DNA of 64,000 nucleotides from NCBI GenBank assembly GCA_021732215.1, contig JAKFVL010000006.1, forward strand, positions 1-64,000. Direction: 5' to 3'. The notes beneath the pieces were generated by a model. The model did no database searches. It was not told the DNA's origin and saw nothing but the letters and a program-made list of their open reading frames with translations. Within the stretch, counting starts at the first letter, position 1; every line of letters begins with the position of its first letter. This document shows, piece after piece, positions 47,711 through 56,980 of the stretch. The stretch comes from Hyphomicrobiales bacterium. Its GTDB lineage: Bacteria > Pseudomonadota > Alphaproteobacteria > Rhizobiales > Xanthobacteraceae. Both the position numbers and the translations under genes were made by a program.

Positions 47711-47767
47711 TGTACACCCGGAGTGCTTTGACAGTGCCGGATGGGCATCGACAGGACCGGATAAGAA

Positions 47768-50131
47768 ATGCTCGATCAAGATCTGACGAAGGGTGACGCC
47801 GAAAAGCAGCGCCCGCCGAGCATCGCGTTCGGACTGGAAAGAATAGGGCTGATCGCGCTGCGGGCGCCGATCTTGTCCTGCATCGTGCTGGCGTTGCTCT
47901 GTGTCGGAGCTGCGTTCGGACTGCAGCGAATCAAGATCGACGATTCGCTGAGCCAGCTGTTCCGGTCCGAAACGCGCGAATACCGCCAATACGAAGAGGT
48001 CATCAAGCGCTTCCCGTCGAGCGAATACGACGTGCTGATGGTGGTCGAAGGCAAGTCGCTGCTGGAGCGCGGTTCGCTGGAGAAAATCCGCGATCTCGTC
48101 ACCGACGTGCAACTCATCGAAGGCACCAGCGGCCTGATCTCGATGTTCTCGGCACGCCAGCAGCCCGAGCCGGGCCGGCTTCCGGCGGCGCTGTTTCCGA
48201 ACGAGCTGCCGCAGGGCGACGCCTACAAGACGTTCATCGAGCAGGTGAAGGCCAACGAGATCATTCGCGGCAAACTGCTGTCCGACGACGGAACGCTGGC
48301 GCTGATCGTGGTGTCGCTCGAACCCAAGATCGTCAGCAGCAAGGGGCTGAACAAGACCGTCACCGAAATCCGCAAGGTGATGGCAGAGGATCTGGCGGGT
48401 ACAGGCCTGGTCTATCAGTTGTCGGGCGTTCCCGTGATGCAGCTCGAAATCCGCAACGCGGTCGAGCGCGACGGCGTCATCTACAATCTTGCCGGCGTGC
48501 TGGCGGGTTGCCTGATCGCGATCCTGTTCTTTCGCAAGATATCGTTCATGATCATCGCGGCGTTCCCGCCGCTGATTGCCATTCTGCTGTCGCTCGGCGC
48601 GCTCGGCTGGGCCGGCTTCAGCCTCAACATGTTTCTCAACGTGATGACGCCTCTCATCATGGTGATCAGCTTCTCGGATTCGATGCAGCTGACCTTTGCC
48701 GCCCGGGACCGGCTGATTGCAGGCGAAGACAAGTACACGGCTTTCCGCAACGCCGTGCTTGTGGTCGGGCCGGCCTGCGTGCTGACCCACGCGACCGCGG
48801 GTATTTCGTTTCTCGCCCTGCAATTCTCGGATTCGGATTTGATCCGCACTTTCGGCGAGGCCGGGCTGGCTGCGACGATCATCGCGCTGCTCGCGGTGCT
48901 CTCGCTGGTGCCGGTGTTCGGTGTGCTGCTGGTCCGTAAGGAAGAGGCATTCGCCGCGAAGTTTCGCGGCGCCGATGCCGGCGTGAACGCGCTCCGCGCG
49001 TTCTGTGCCTGGATCGCCGTCCGCATGGTCAAGCACCCCGGACTGTACAGCCTTATTGCTGTGGCCGTCGTCATTGGTCTCGGTGCGGTCTATGCGAGCC
49101 TCGAGCCGCGCTATCGTCTCGCGGATCAGGTTCCCGACAAGCGGCAAGCGGTCGCTGCCAGCAGCCGCCTCGATGCCAAGCTCACCGGCGCCAATCCGAT
49201 CGATGTGCTGATCGAATTCCCCAAAGGCAAATCGCTCTATGCGCCGGAAACGCTGCAGGCGATCGCCGACGTCCATTCGCTGATCGAAAAGCAAGCCGGC
49301 GTCGGCAACGTTTGGTCGCTCGATACGCTGCGCCGCTGGCTCGCGGAAAAGGCCGGCACCACCGATGTGAAGGTGCTCAAGGAATATGTCGATCTGCTTC
49401 CGAAGCAGATCGTGCGCCGGTTCATTTCGGCGGAGGAAGACGCGGTTGTGGTGTCCGGCCGGGTGCCCGACCTCGATTCCAGCGATATCCTCCCGGTGGT
49501 CGAGAAGCTCGACAAGTCCATGGATGCCGTCCGCAAGGCGCATCCCGGCTACGAGATTGCGGTCACCGGCCTGTCTGCGATCGCCGCGCGCAACAGCGCC
49601 AGCATGATCGGCAAGCTCAATGCCGGACTGACCATCGAATTCATCATGGTCGCGGTCTTCATCGGTCTTGCCTTCCGTTCGGTGGTGGTGATGCTGGTCA
49701 GCATTCTGCCGGGGATCTTCCCGGTCGTGATGTCGGGTACGCTGCTGTGGCTGATGGATGAGGGCTTGCAGTTCGCGAGCGTGGTCGCGCTCACGGTATC
49801 GTTCGGCCTTGGGCTCAGCGCGACCATTCACTTCCTCAACCGCTTGCGTATCGAGCAGGAACCCGGTCTCGATCCCGGGACGGCGGTCGAGCGCGCCACC
49901 GTGTTGGTCGGTCCCGCGTTGATCCTGACGACAGTGGTGCTCGCTTGCGGTCTGGTTGTGACGGTGTTCTCCGATCTGCCGTCGCTGCGGCTGTTCGGAT
50001 GGCTCAGTGCATTTTCGATGATAGCTGCTCTGGTCGCCGATCTCTTCATCCTGCGGCCGACGGCAATGTATCTGATCAGCGCCGCAGACCGCTGGCGCGG
50101 CCGCGGTCAAACGGTCAAACCGGCCGAGTAG
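47768..50131 (+). CDS. MMPL/RND-type membrane exporter
   Basis: A 787-residue RND-superfamily transporter of the MMPL/hydrophobe-exporter type. Two repeats, each a membrane helix, a large periplasmic loop and a set of five helices: one from GLIALRAPILSCIVLALLC, the second from HPGLYSLIAVAVVIGLGAV. Conserved acidic residues lie in the helices (ISFSDSMQLTF in the first half). Members export lipids such as hopanoids or mycolates; none is proven here. Single gene ending in a terminator. Confidence 0.88.
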   Translation: MLDQDLTKGDAEKQRPPSIAFGLERIGLIALRAPILSCIVLALLCVGAAFGLQRIKIDDSLSQLFRSETREYRQYEEVIKRFPSSEYDVLMVVEGKSLLERGSLEKIRDLVTDVQLIEGTSGLISMFSARQQPEPGRLPAALFPNELPQGDAYKTFIEQVKANEIIRGKLLSDDGTLALIVVSLEPKIVSSKGLNKTVTEIRKVMAEDLAGTGLVYQLSGVPVMQLEIRNAVERDGVIYNLAGVLAGCLIAILFFRKISFMIIAAFPPLIAILLSLGALGWAGFSLNMFLNVMTPLIMVISFSDSMQLTFAARDRLIAGEDKYTAFRNAVLVVGPACVLTHATAGISFLALQFSDSDLIRTFGEAGLAATIIALLAVLSLVPVFGVLLVRKEEAFAAKFRGADAGVNALRAFCAWIAVRMVKHPGLYSLIAVAVVIGLGAVYASLEPRYRLADQVPDKRQAVAASSRLDAKLTGANPIDVLIEFPKGKSLYAPETLQAIADVHSLIEKQAGVGNVWSLDTLRRWLAEKAGTTDVKVLKEYVDLLPKQIVRRFISAEEDAVVVSGRVPDLDSSDILPVVEKLDKSMDAVRKAHPGYEIAVTGLSAIAARNSASMIGKLNAGLTIEFIMVAVFIGLAFRSVVVMLVSILPGIFPVVMSGTLLWLMDEGLQFASVVALTVSFGLGLSATIHFLNRLRIEQEPGLDPGTAVERATVLVGPALILTTVVLACGLVVTVFSDLPSLRLFGWLSAFSMIAALVADLFILRPTAMYLISAADRWRGRGQTVKPAE

Positions 50132-50149
50132 GCTTTCCGCGTACAAATA

Positions 50150-50181
50150 AAAAGAAGCCCTTCTCGAAAGAAGGGCTTCTT
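50150..50181. terminator. Intrinsic terminator after the MMPL gene
   Basis: AGAAGCCCTTCT-CGAA-AGAAGGGCTTCT (50153-50180): a perfect 12 bp stem with a 4 nt loop, with an A-run before it. It lies between two convergent genes. Confidence 0.88.
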
Positions 50182-50204
50182 GCTTTGAGGCAAGATGAGA
50201 CGGC

Positions 50205-50684
50205 CTAGCCTTTGGTCAGGGTGATCGAGACGCCTTTGATTTCGCCTTGTGAACTGATCGAGACGGTCTGCTTGTTGCCTGTGGTGCGTACGACGATGGT
50301 CGCAGCGAATCCAGCGGCCTGAACGAAGACATCGATCTGACCAGGAGTGACTTTGCCTTCCAGCGTGCCGTTGACGTTGCGGCTGGTTTCGCTCCAGTTT
50401 CCGGAAACGTTGCTGCCGCGTGCGACGACATCGCTTGATAGGTCGAAGCGGTAGCTGTCGCTTGCGCAACGCAGGGTCTGTTGCAGACCCGAGCCGTCTC
50501 CACCCACATTGTAGGTCGCGCGGCAGCGGATGCGCTCGTTCGAACCGTCCGACAGCGAGACCATGCCGGTCCCCGACCACGATCCGGCGAAACTGGCGAA
50601 CGGCCCGGATTGGGCCAGGCTCGCTGTGGCCGACATCAGCATCACGGCAAGGGTGCCAGCCGCCAGAATCACCCGCTTCTTCAT
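50205..50684 (-). CDS. Small exported protein of unknown function
   Basis: A 159-residue protein with a signal peptide (MKKRVILAAGTLAVMLMSA, cleavage near SLAQS). The mature part is beta-rich, starting FASFAGSWSGTGMVSLSDGSNERIRCRATYNVG, with two Cys residues (IRCRA, LRCASD) that probably bond. The GxWxGxGxVxLxDGxxExIRCRAxY pattern suggests a lipocalin-like or calycin fold, which I infer. ATG 50684 was preferred to 50705 because it gives the better signal peptide. Confidence 0.78.
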   Translation of the reverse strand: MKKRVILAAGTLAVMLMSATASLAQSGPFASFAGSWSGTGMVSLSDGSNERIRCRATYNVGGDGSGLQQTLRCASDSYRFDLSSDVVARGSNVSGNWSETSRNVNGTLEGKVTPGQIDVFVQAAGFAATIVVRTTGNKQTVSISSQGEIKGVSITLTKG

Positions 50685-51243
50685 GACTGAACCTAGCCCC
50701 TTCATATTGAATCCCTGCGGTTAAAAGCCTTTTGCGACAAATACGCATAGTCGCGTCAAGGGTTTAGTGTCGGAACCTGACCGAAGGTTCAACGCCCGTA
50801 ATTCCTGAGGCGTCAAAACGTCCGGAACATGGCACGCCATTATGTCGGGAGCGCCATTGAGCCAGGCAATACGCCGCTCAACAAAAAAATAAAGGCCAGA
50901 ACCGAACAATCGATGGCCAATCCGGTGTTTTTGCAACCTGCCGGATCATCGGCTTTCGTTATTCGCCGAAGCCGCCATGCCGGGACGCGGGAGAGAAACC
51001 GCGCTTGCGGATCAGCAGCCGACTACGACGCCGCTCTCACGCGACCGACGATCGCTCCCGCAAGGTCGGATCGCTTCCTGCCCTTGCACCCTTCATGTGA
51101 ATGTCAGAATAAACCGCCTGAACGTGTTGCTATGCAAAAAGCACGCTGACAAGGACGCTTTTTCTGTACCGGTGTATCGCGGGCATTTGCCGCGTCATGG
51201 CCGCAATGTACCATGCCACCGCTTCTGAAGTCGGGGTTGGTCT
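50685..51243. other. Gene-poor region before the glutamate synthase family gene
   Basis: This 559 bp has open frames on both strands (for example 50829-51149 on + and 50721-50936 on -), but neither shows a ribosome binding site, signal peptide or known domain. No tandem repeat or clear promoter was found. Best read as non-coding. Confidence 0.5.
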
Positions 51244-52872
51244 ATGGACATCGTGATGCTTCCGTTCACGCCGCGCTACATCATTCTCACGATTTGCGCG
51301 GTTATTTCGATCATGCTCATCGGGATCGCCATTCTCGATCCCGATGCAATCGAATGGATCGTCATTCCGTTTCTGATCTTTGGCGGTCTCACCATTCTCG
51401 GCATTCGCGATCTGACGCAACAGAGCCACGCGGTGCTGCGCAACTATCCGATCTCCGCCCACCTGCGCTTTCTCCTGGAAGAAATCCGGCCCGAGATGCG
51501 GCAGTATTTCTTCGAAAGCGAAAAGGACGGAATGCCTTTCAGCCGCGATACGCGGTCGGTGATCTATCAGCGCGCCAAGCTGGTGCTCGACAAGCGGCCG
51601 TTCGGTACGCAGGAAAGCATTTACGGCGACGGCTACGAGTGGATTCACCACTCCATGGCCCCGCGCCCGCTGGCCCAGGATCTGCCGCGCGTCATGGTTG
51701 GCGGGCCCGACTGCACGAAGCCCTATTCGGCCTCGGCTCTGAATATTTCGGCCATGAGCTTCGGCGCGCTGTCGAGCAACGCCATCCGCTCGCTCAATGC
51801 CGGCGCGAGGAAGGGCAACTTCGCCCACGATACCGGGGAGGGCGGCGTCAGCCCCTATCATCGCGAGAATGGCGGCGACCTGATATGGGAAATCGGCTCC
51901 GGTTACTTCGGCTGCCGCAACCGTGACGGATCGTTCAATCCTGAGACATTCGCCAAGGTGGCGTCCGACGATCAGATCAAGATGGTCGAATTGAAAGTCA
52001 GCCAGGGCGCGAAGCCGGGCCATGGCGGCGTGCTGCCGGCCGCGAAAGTGTCACCCGAAATCGCTGCGATTCGCGGGATCGTCGAAGGGGAGGACTGTAT
52101 CTCGCCCGCGCGGCACCGTGCTTTCTCGACGCCGATCGAGATGATGCAGTTCATTGGCGAGATGCGCCGGCTGTCTGGCGGCAAGCCGGCCGGCTTCAAA
52201 CTTTGCGTCGGTCACACCTGGGAATTTCTCGCGATCTGCAAGGCGATGCTCGAGACCGGCATCTATCCCGATTTCATCGTGGTCGATGGCTCCGAGGGCG
52301 GCACCGGCGCCGCCCCGGTCGAGTTCATGGACCATCTGGGCATGCCGATGCGAGAGGGTGTCAACTTCGTTCACAACGCTCTCATCGGGATCAACGCGCG
52401 GGACCGGATCAAAATCGGCACCGCGGGCAAGATCGCGACCGCATTCGACATCGCGCGGGCCATGGCGCTCGGCGCCGACTGGTGCAACTCGGCGCGCGGC
52501 TTCATGTTTTCGCTCGGCTGCATCCAGTCGCTGAGTTGCCACACCGACAAGTGCCCGACCGGGGTGGCGACCCAGGATCCGAGCCGCGGCCGCGCGCTGG
52601 TGGTGCCGCACAAGATCGACCGCGTTTACAACTACCATCGCGCGACCTTGCATGCGCTGGCGGAGCTTGTCGCGGCCGCCGGTCTCGATCATCCGAGCGA
52701 ATTGCGGCTGATCCATTTCTCACAGCGGATGTCTCCGAAGGAAGTGATCTCGTTTGAGCGGCTGTATCCGCAACTCAGACATGGAGAACTGATCTCGGGC
52801 ACCGAGGATCCACGCTACAAGCAGGCTTGGGCATTGGCTCAGGCGACCTCATTCGCTCCGGCAGCGATCTGA
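51244..52872 (+). CDS. FMN-binding glutamate synthase family protein with N-terminal membrane segment
   Basis: A 542-residue protein resembling the synthase (FMN / iron-sulfur) domain of glutamate synthase without the glutaminase part. Residues 1-60 contain two hydrophobic helices, so it is probably membrane-anchored. The core has SMSFGALSSNAIRSLNAGA-type segments, the FMN-loop VDGSEGGTGAAPVEF, and the cluster motif CIQSLSCHTDKCPTGVAT, whose Cys residues would hold a [3Fe-4S] cluster. A similar gene type is widespread, but its electron donor and reaction are not established. Confidence 0.88.
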   Translation: MDIVMLPFTPRYIILTICAVISIMLIGIAILDPDAIEWIVIPFLIFGGLTILGIRDLTQQSHAVLRNYPISAHLRFLLEEIRPEMRQYFFESEKDGMPFSRDTRSVIYQRAKLVLDKRPFGTQESIYGDGYEWIHHSMAPRPLAQDLPRVMVGGPDCTKPYSASALNISAMSFGALSSNAIRSLNAGARKGNFAHDTGEGGVSPYHRENGGDLIWEIGSGYFGCRNRDGSFNPETFAKVASDDQIKMVELKVSQGAKPGHGGVLPAAKVSPEIAAIRGIVEGEDCISPARHRAFSTPIEMMQFIGEMRRLSGGKPAGFKLCVGHTWEFLAICKAMLETGIYPDFIVVDGSEGGTGAAPVEFMDHLGMPMREGVNFVHNALIGINARDRIKIGTAGKIATAFDIARAMALGADWCNSARGFMFSLGCIQSLSCHTDKCPTGVATQDPSRGRALVVPHKIDRVYNYHRATLHALAELVAAAGLDHPSELRLIHFSQRMSPKEVISFERLYPQLRHGELISGTEDPRYKQAWALAQATSFAPAAI

Positions 52873-52953
52873 TTTTCTGACCCAGCGACAGGCGTAGCGC
52901 CAACCTGACCCGAAGACACACGGGTGCATGCGATCTCATATGGATTATTCTTG

Positions 52954-52976
52954 TTGCGAATAGTTATCAATTGCAA
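52954..52976 (+). promoter_or_regulatory. Fur-like box in front of the OprB-type porin gene
   Basis: TTGCGAATAGTTATCAATTGCAA is a 23 bp imperfect palindrome (TTGCnAAT...ATTnGCAA) that closely resembles proteobacterial Fur boxes such as GCAAATGATTATCATTTGC. It ends 30 bp before the ATG at 53007, where bound Fur would block RNA polymerase, so iron-repressed expression is predicted. Confidence 0.6.
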
Positions 52977-53006
52977 TAGAGCCTGTCGGGGGAGATTTGA
53001 TCTGGC

Positions 53007-54407
53007 ATGGTTCGGCGTGTTTCCAAGTATTTCCGGAGGTTGGTGGCGGCCTCGGTTTGTTGCGTGTGTTTCCCGGAGACGCGGCCGGCCGCGGCGCAGT
53101 CTTTTACGGTGGAGCAATCGCCGACGATCCGGACATGGCTACCGGACCCGTTGGGACTGGACACCCAGCGGCGGTGGCTGCGCGAGCGCGGCGTGACGTT
53201 TGGCTCGGTCCTCACCTCGGAAAGCTGGACGAACTTCTCCGGTGGCATCAAACGAGGCTCGATCGTTCAGGGCAAATACGAAGGCCTGATCGGAATCGAC
53301 TTCGAGAAGCTCGCTGGCTGGCAAGGGCTGACGTTGTTCTCGAACTTCTTTCAGACTCACGGCAATGGTGGACCGAACCGGACGCTCGTCGGTGGTCTCG
53401 ACACCATCAGCAACATCGAGGCGCTGCCGTCGATCCGCCTGTCCGAACTGTGGCTCGAGCAGAAATTTTGGGACGGCCGTTTCGGATTTCGTTTCGGGCA
53501 GATCACGGCCGACAGCGAATTCTTCAACAGCCAGTATTTCACACCGTTCCTGTCGAGCGATTGGCCGACTATTGCCAAACAGAATTTACCCAGCGGGGGT
53601 GCGGCCTATCCGCTCTCGACACCTGGCGTCCGCCTAAAATTCGAGCCGACCGCGGACATCACGGCGCTTCTTGCGTTGTTCAACGGCGATCCTGCGGGTC
53701 CCGGGCCGGGCGACGCCGAGGAGCGCAATCGCCATGGTCTGAATTTTCGCGTCAAGGATCCGCCGCTGCTGATCGGCGAACTTCAGTACCGTTACAATCA
53801 GGCGCCGGACGCTGCCGGCCTCGGCGGCGGTGTGCGTATCGGCGCATGGCATCATTTTGACCGCTTCGACGATCTGAGATTCGATGTGCAGGGTCTTTCG
53901 CTTGCCGATCCGGCGAGCACGGGGCCGGCGCGGCGGCTTCGCGGGAATCAGGGCATCTACGCGGTGTTCGATCAGCAATTGTATCGTCCGGCCGGAGGCG
54001 ATGCGAACTCAGGCGTCGGCGTATTCACCCGTATCTCCGCGGTGCCGTCGGACCGCAATCTCAACGATTTCTACGTTGAGGGCGGCGTCATCGCGAATGG
54101 CGTGATTCCGGGGCGTCCGCTCGACAGTGCCGGCGCTGTGTTCATCTATTCCCGCATCACCGACCGGCTGAGGTCGCTGGATCGCGATCAGATTTTCTTC
54201 TCCGGCTTGCCGCAACCGCTGCGCGATTACGAACTGTCGTTCGAATTGAATTATTCAGCGGCGCTCGCGCCCGGCTGGACGCTTCAGCCAAGCCTGCAGT
54301 ACACAGTTCACCCCGGCGGAAATGTGCCGGATGCCAATGCTCCGATCGCCGGTACTGCCGTCAGGAATGCGCTGTTCTTCGGGTTGCGGTCGACGATCAG
54401 ATACTGA
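53007..54407 (+). CDS. OprB-type carbohydrate porin
   Basis: A 466-residue outer-membrane protein with a signal peptide (cleavage near AAAQS, residue 31), an N-terminal segment typical of OprB (WLPDPLGLDTQRRWLRERGVTFGSVLTSE), repeating amphipathic beta strands and a C-terminal aromatic-ended strand (FFGLRSTIRY). OprB porins carry sugars and related small solutes. The gene stands alone, with a Fur-like box in front, which is unexpected for a sugar porin and suggests a link to iron supply. Confidence 0.9.
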   Translation: MVRRVSKYFRRLVAASVCCVCFPETRPAAAQSFTVEQSPTIRTWLPDPLGLDTQRRWLRERGVTFGSVLTSESWTNFSGGIKRGSIVQGKYEGLIGIDFEKLAGWQGLTLFSNFFQTHGNGGPNRTLVGGLDTISNIEALPSIRLSELWLEQKFWDGRFGFRFGQITADSEFFNSQYFTPFLSSDWPTIAKQNLPSGGAAYPLSTPGVRLKFEPTADITALLALFNGDPAGPGPGDAEERNRHGLNFRVKDPPLLIGELQYRYNQAPDAAGLGGGVRIGAWHHFDRFDDLRFDVQGLSLADPASTGPARRLRGNQGIYAVFDQQLYRPAGGDANSGVGVFTRISAVPSDRNLNDFYVEGGVIANGVIPGRPLDSAGAVFIYSRITDRLRSLDRDQIFFSGLPQPLRDYELSFELNYSAALAPGWTLQPSLQYTVHPGGNVPDANAPIAGTAVRNALFFGLRSTIRY

Positions 54408-54440
54408 TCGTCGATCGTTCTCTCGCTGCTGAAAACGAAT

Positions 54441-54467
54441 GACCCGCCCAGAAGAACCGGGCGGGTC
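54441..54467. terminator. Terminator-like hairpin between convergent genes
   Basis: GACCCGCCC (54441-54449) and GGGCGGGTC (54459-54467) form a perfect 9 bp stem with a 9 nt loop. Only a short T-run follows, so termination strength is uncertain. Confidence 0.7.
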
Positions 54468-54514
54468 GTGTTCGGCACGGGGTGGATGACGCGCCCATGC
54501 CGGCCGTCGATCAA

Positions 54515-54799
54515 TCAGTAAGCGCAGGTGCGCACTTTGCCGATGTAGTTACCCCAGGCGTCGAACTGGCGAACCCAGCCGCAGCGGCGATAGCCATAGC
54601 CGTAGGCATATCCGTCGCCATAGTAGCCCGGGCCCGCAGCGATCGCGGAGCCGACAACGGCGGCGCCAAGCACGCCAGCAGCGATGCCAAGGCCGATGTT
54701 GTTGTGACCGGCATGAGCCGGCTGCGAGGTCGCGGCAATGCCGCCGGTAACAGCGAGAGCAGCGAGAGCGAGAGCAGCAATCTTGGTCTTGATCGACAT
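54515..54799 (-). CDS. Small exported Gly/Tyr-rich protein
   Basis: A 94-residue protein with a signal peptide (MSIKTKIAALALAALAVTG, cleavage near AHAGH). The mature part has a Gly/Ala hydrophobic stretch (IGLGIAAGVLGAAVVGSAIAAG), then GYYGDGYAYGYGYRRCGW and a C-terminal VRQFDAWGNYIGKVRTCAY with two Cys. Similar BA14K-like or 'glycine zipper' secreted proteins are frequent in the Hyphomicrobiales and have no proven role. GGAGAT precedes ATG 54799. Confidence 0.85.
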   Translation of the reverse strand: MSIKTKIAALALAALAVTGGIAATSQPAHAGHNNIGLGIAAGVLGAAVVGSAIAAGPGYYGDGYAYGYGYRRCGWVRQFDAWGNYIGKVRTCAY

Positions 54800-54941
54800 G
54801 GGTATCTCCATCCTGTCTGAGTGCGGTCTGTTTTCGTCCGCATGCCCATTTGTCGGAGCCACAATCGATCGGGTTCGAGGCGAATGCGTTTCGTCCCGGG
54901 GATTGTTAATTCCTCGACGACGCAAAGCGCGCCTTTGTGTT

Positions 54942-55754
54942 TCAGGACGGTTTCGTCGCCAGCTTTTCCAGGTCGAAGCGCGCAACATCGTTAAGAAGTT
55001 CGCAAAATGCCCGTGCGCCGCCTTCGATGAGCGAGTGACCGCTTTCCGCCGATGCCTGTGTGGCGTCGCCAATTGCGCCTGACGGATGAAGATCCTGCGC
55101 CTGCCAGGCGAACGCAGCGGGACGGCCCGCCCTCAACCAGCGGAACTCTTTCTCCATCGCGACGCTCGCGGATATGAACGACGCGATCTTGTCCATGCGC
55201 ACGGCTTGCGGATACTTCGCCAGCATGATCGAGGTTTCGACGGCGCCGCCGTGAATCCCGTGGCGCAGCTCGTCATCCGGAAACAGGCCGTCCTGGGCAC
55301 CGAAACGATGCCAGCTTGTGGTGACGACCAGCATGCCGTGCCGCGCGCGCAACTCCTGCGCCACGAGAGTCATGGCCGCGCTGTTGCCGCCGTGACTGGT
55401 GACCATCACGAGTTTGCGGATGCCGGCCCGCGCGACGCTCTCGCCGATCGCTATCCATTGCGCGAGCGCAACGTCCGGCGATAACGTGAGCGTGCCGGGA
55501 AAATCGACGTGCTCGGTCGACAGGCCGACGGACTGGACCGGCAGGAAGGTGGCCGGGACATTCGACGGAACAAGATCGCGAACGCGCGCCAGATATGCCT
55601 CGGCAATCATGACATCGGTTCCGAGCGGCAGGTGCGGCCCATGTTGCTCAATCGCCGCCAGCGGCAGAACGGCGATCCAGTCTGCGGCGAGGCCGTCCGC
55701 CATGTCCAACCAGTGGATATCGGTCCAGCTGAGCGGTGGGGTCCTTGCGGTCAT
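54942..55754 (-). CDS. Creatininase-family amidohydrolase
   Basis: A 270-residue metal-dependent hydrolase of the creatininase / MftE / ArfB group. Metal ligands are in IEQHGPHLPLGTDVMIAE (Glu, His, Asp), SHGGNSAAM and a Glu in GGAVETSIML. Family members hydrolyse creatinine, formamides or small peptide precursors. It is divergent from, and 183 bp from, an ABC importer whose permease, ATPase and binding protein are complete, so it may act on the imported N-containing compound, which is an inference. Confidence 0.88.
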   Translation of the reverse strand: MTARTPPLSWTDIHWLDMADGLAADWIAVLPLAAIEQHGPHLPLGTDVMIAEAYLARVRDLVPSNVPATFLPVQSVGLSTEHVDFPGTLTLSPDVALAQWIAIGESVARAGIRKLVMVTSHGGNSAAMTLVAQELRARHGMLVVTTSWHRFGAQDGLFPDDELRHGIHGGAVETSIMLAKYPQAVRMDKIASFISASVAMEKEFRWLRAGRPAAFAWQAQDLHPSGAIGDATQASAESGHSLIEGGARAFCELLNDVARFDLEKLATKPS

Positions 55755-55937
55755 GAAGCCGGCCGTTCCTCGGAGTGGTTTCCTTGCGGGCGATTGCGCG
55801 GTAATTCTGGTGACGATCAGGGTCCGAGCAAGGTCTATGTATCCATTTTAGGATGCGATAGGCCAGCAGTCTCCGCCGGGATGGTTTCCATTCCGGACGT
55901 TAACGCGCCAACGAGGTTTCCTCATGAGTGCCGGAAA

Positions 55938-56975
55938 ATGAGCCCCGGAAACGTCTTCGGCAGATGTCTGGCCGCAATCGGCGCTGTATTGGCCGTGGCA
56001 GCGAGTGCCGGCGGCGGCCTGGCGCAAACTCCCTCCAGACTGGACAAGGTATCGTTCGGCACCAACTGGGTCGCCCAGGCCGAGCACGGCGGCTTCTTTC
56101 AGGCGGTCGCGGATGGGACCTACACGAGCTACGGTCTCGATGTGACCATCGTTCCGGGCGGCCCGAACGCCAACAATCGTGTGTTGCTGATGTCGGGAAA
56201 GATCGACTTCTTCATGAGCGCCAACAATCTTCAGTCGCTCGATGCGGTCGCCAACAAGGTGCCTGTGGTCGCGGTTGCTGCGATCTTCCAGAAAGACCCG
56301 CAGGTTTTCTTGACGCACCCGGAAGCGAAGGTCGCCAAAATCGAGGACCTCAAACCGCTGACGCTGTTCGTCTCCAAGGAAGGCATGCCGACCTACTTCC
56401 AGTGGCTGAAATCGGAGTACGGCTTCAACGAAGCCAAAGTGAAGCCTTACACGTTCAACGCCCAGCCATTTCTCGCCGACAAGAAAAGCGCGATGCAGGG
56501 TTATCTCACGTCCGAACCGTTTGCCGTCGAGAAGAAGGCCGGCTTCAAGCCGGGGCTGGTGCTGCTTGCCGACTATGGCTTCAATACTTACTCGACCCTG
56601 ATCGAGACTCGCCTCGACATGACCGACGGCAAGCCTGATCTGGTACAGCGTTTCGTCGATGCATCGATTATCGGCTGGTACAATTACCTCTACCGCGACA
56701 ACAGTCCCGGCAACGAGCTGATCAAGAAAATGAATCCGGAAATGACCGACGACCTGCTGGCCTATTCGGTAGCCTCGATGAAGGAGTATGGCATCGTCGA
56801 TTCCGGCACTACCCTGCGCGACGGGATCGGCGCCATGACCGATGAGCGCATGGCGAGTTTCTTCGACAAGATGTCGCGCGCGGGCGTGGTGAAGCGCGAT
56901 ATCGATTATCGCAAGGCCTACACCCTGCGCTTCATCAACAAGGGCGTCGGCACCGACCTGCGGCCGAAGAACTGA
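55938..56975 (+). CDS. NMT1/ThiY-type ABC substrate-binding protein
   Basis: A 345-residue periplasmic binding protein from ATG 55938, which gives a signal peptide ending near GLAQT (residue 30). Typical NMT1/SsuA-like segments: LDKVSFGTNWVAQAEHGGFFQAVADGTY, YGLDVTIVPGGPNANN, then GKIDFFMSANN. This group brings in thiamine precursors, sulfonates, or N-heterocycles such as pyrimidines. First gene of a binding protein / ATPase / permease / dehydrogenase set. Confidence 0.9.
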   Translation: MSPGNVFGRCLAAIGAVLAVAASAGGGLAQTPSRLDKVSFGTNWVAQAEHGGFFQAVADGTYTSYGLDVTIVPGGPNANNRVLLMSGKIDFFMSANNLQSLDAVANKVPVVAVAAIFQKDPQVFLTHPEAKVAKIEDLKPLTLFVSKEGMPTYFQWLKSEYGFNEAKVKPYTFNAQPFLADKKSAMQGYLTSEPFAVEKKAGFKPGLVLLADYGFNTYSTLIETRLDMTDGKPDLVQRFVDASIIGWYNYLYRDNSPGNELIKKMNPEMTDDLLAYSVASMKEYGIVDSGTTLRDGIGAMTDERMASFFDKMSRAGVVKRDIDYRKAYTLRFINKGVGTDLRPKN

Positions 56976-56980
56976 GCCGC

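Noticed and set aside
50829-51149. Possible small gene on the + strand
   Set aside because: No ribosome binding site, signal or domain; composition is like other chance frames in this GC-rich sequence.
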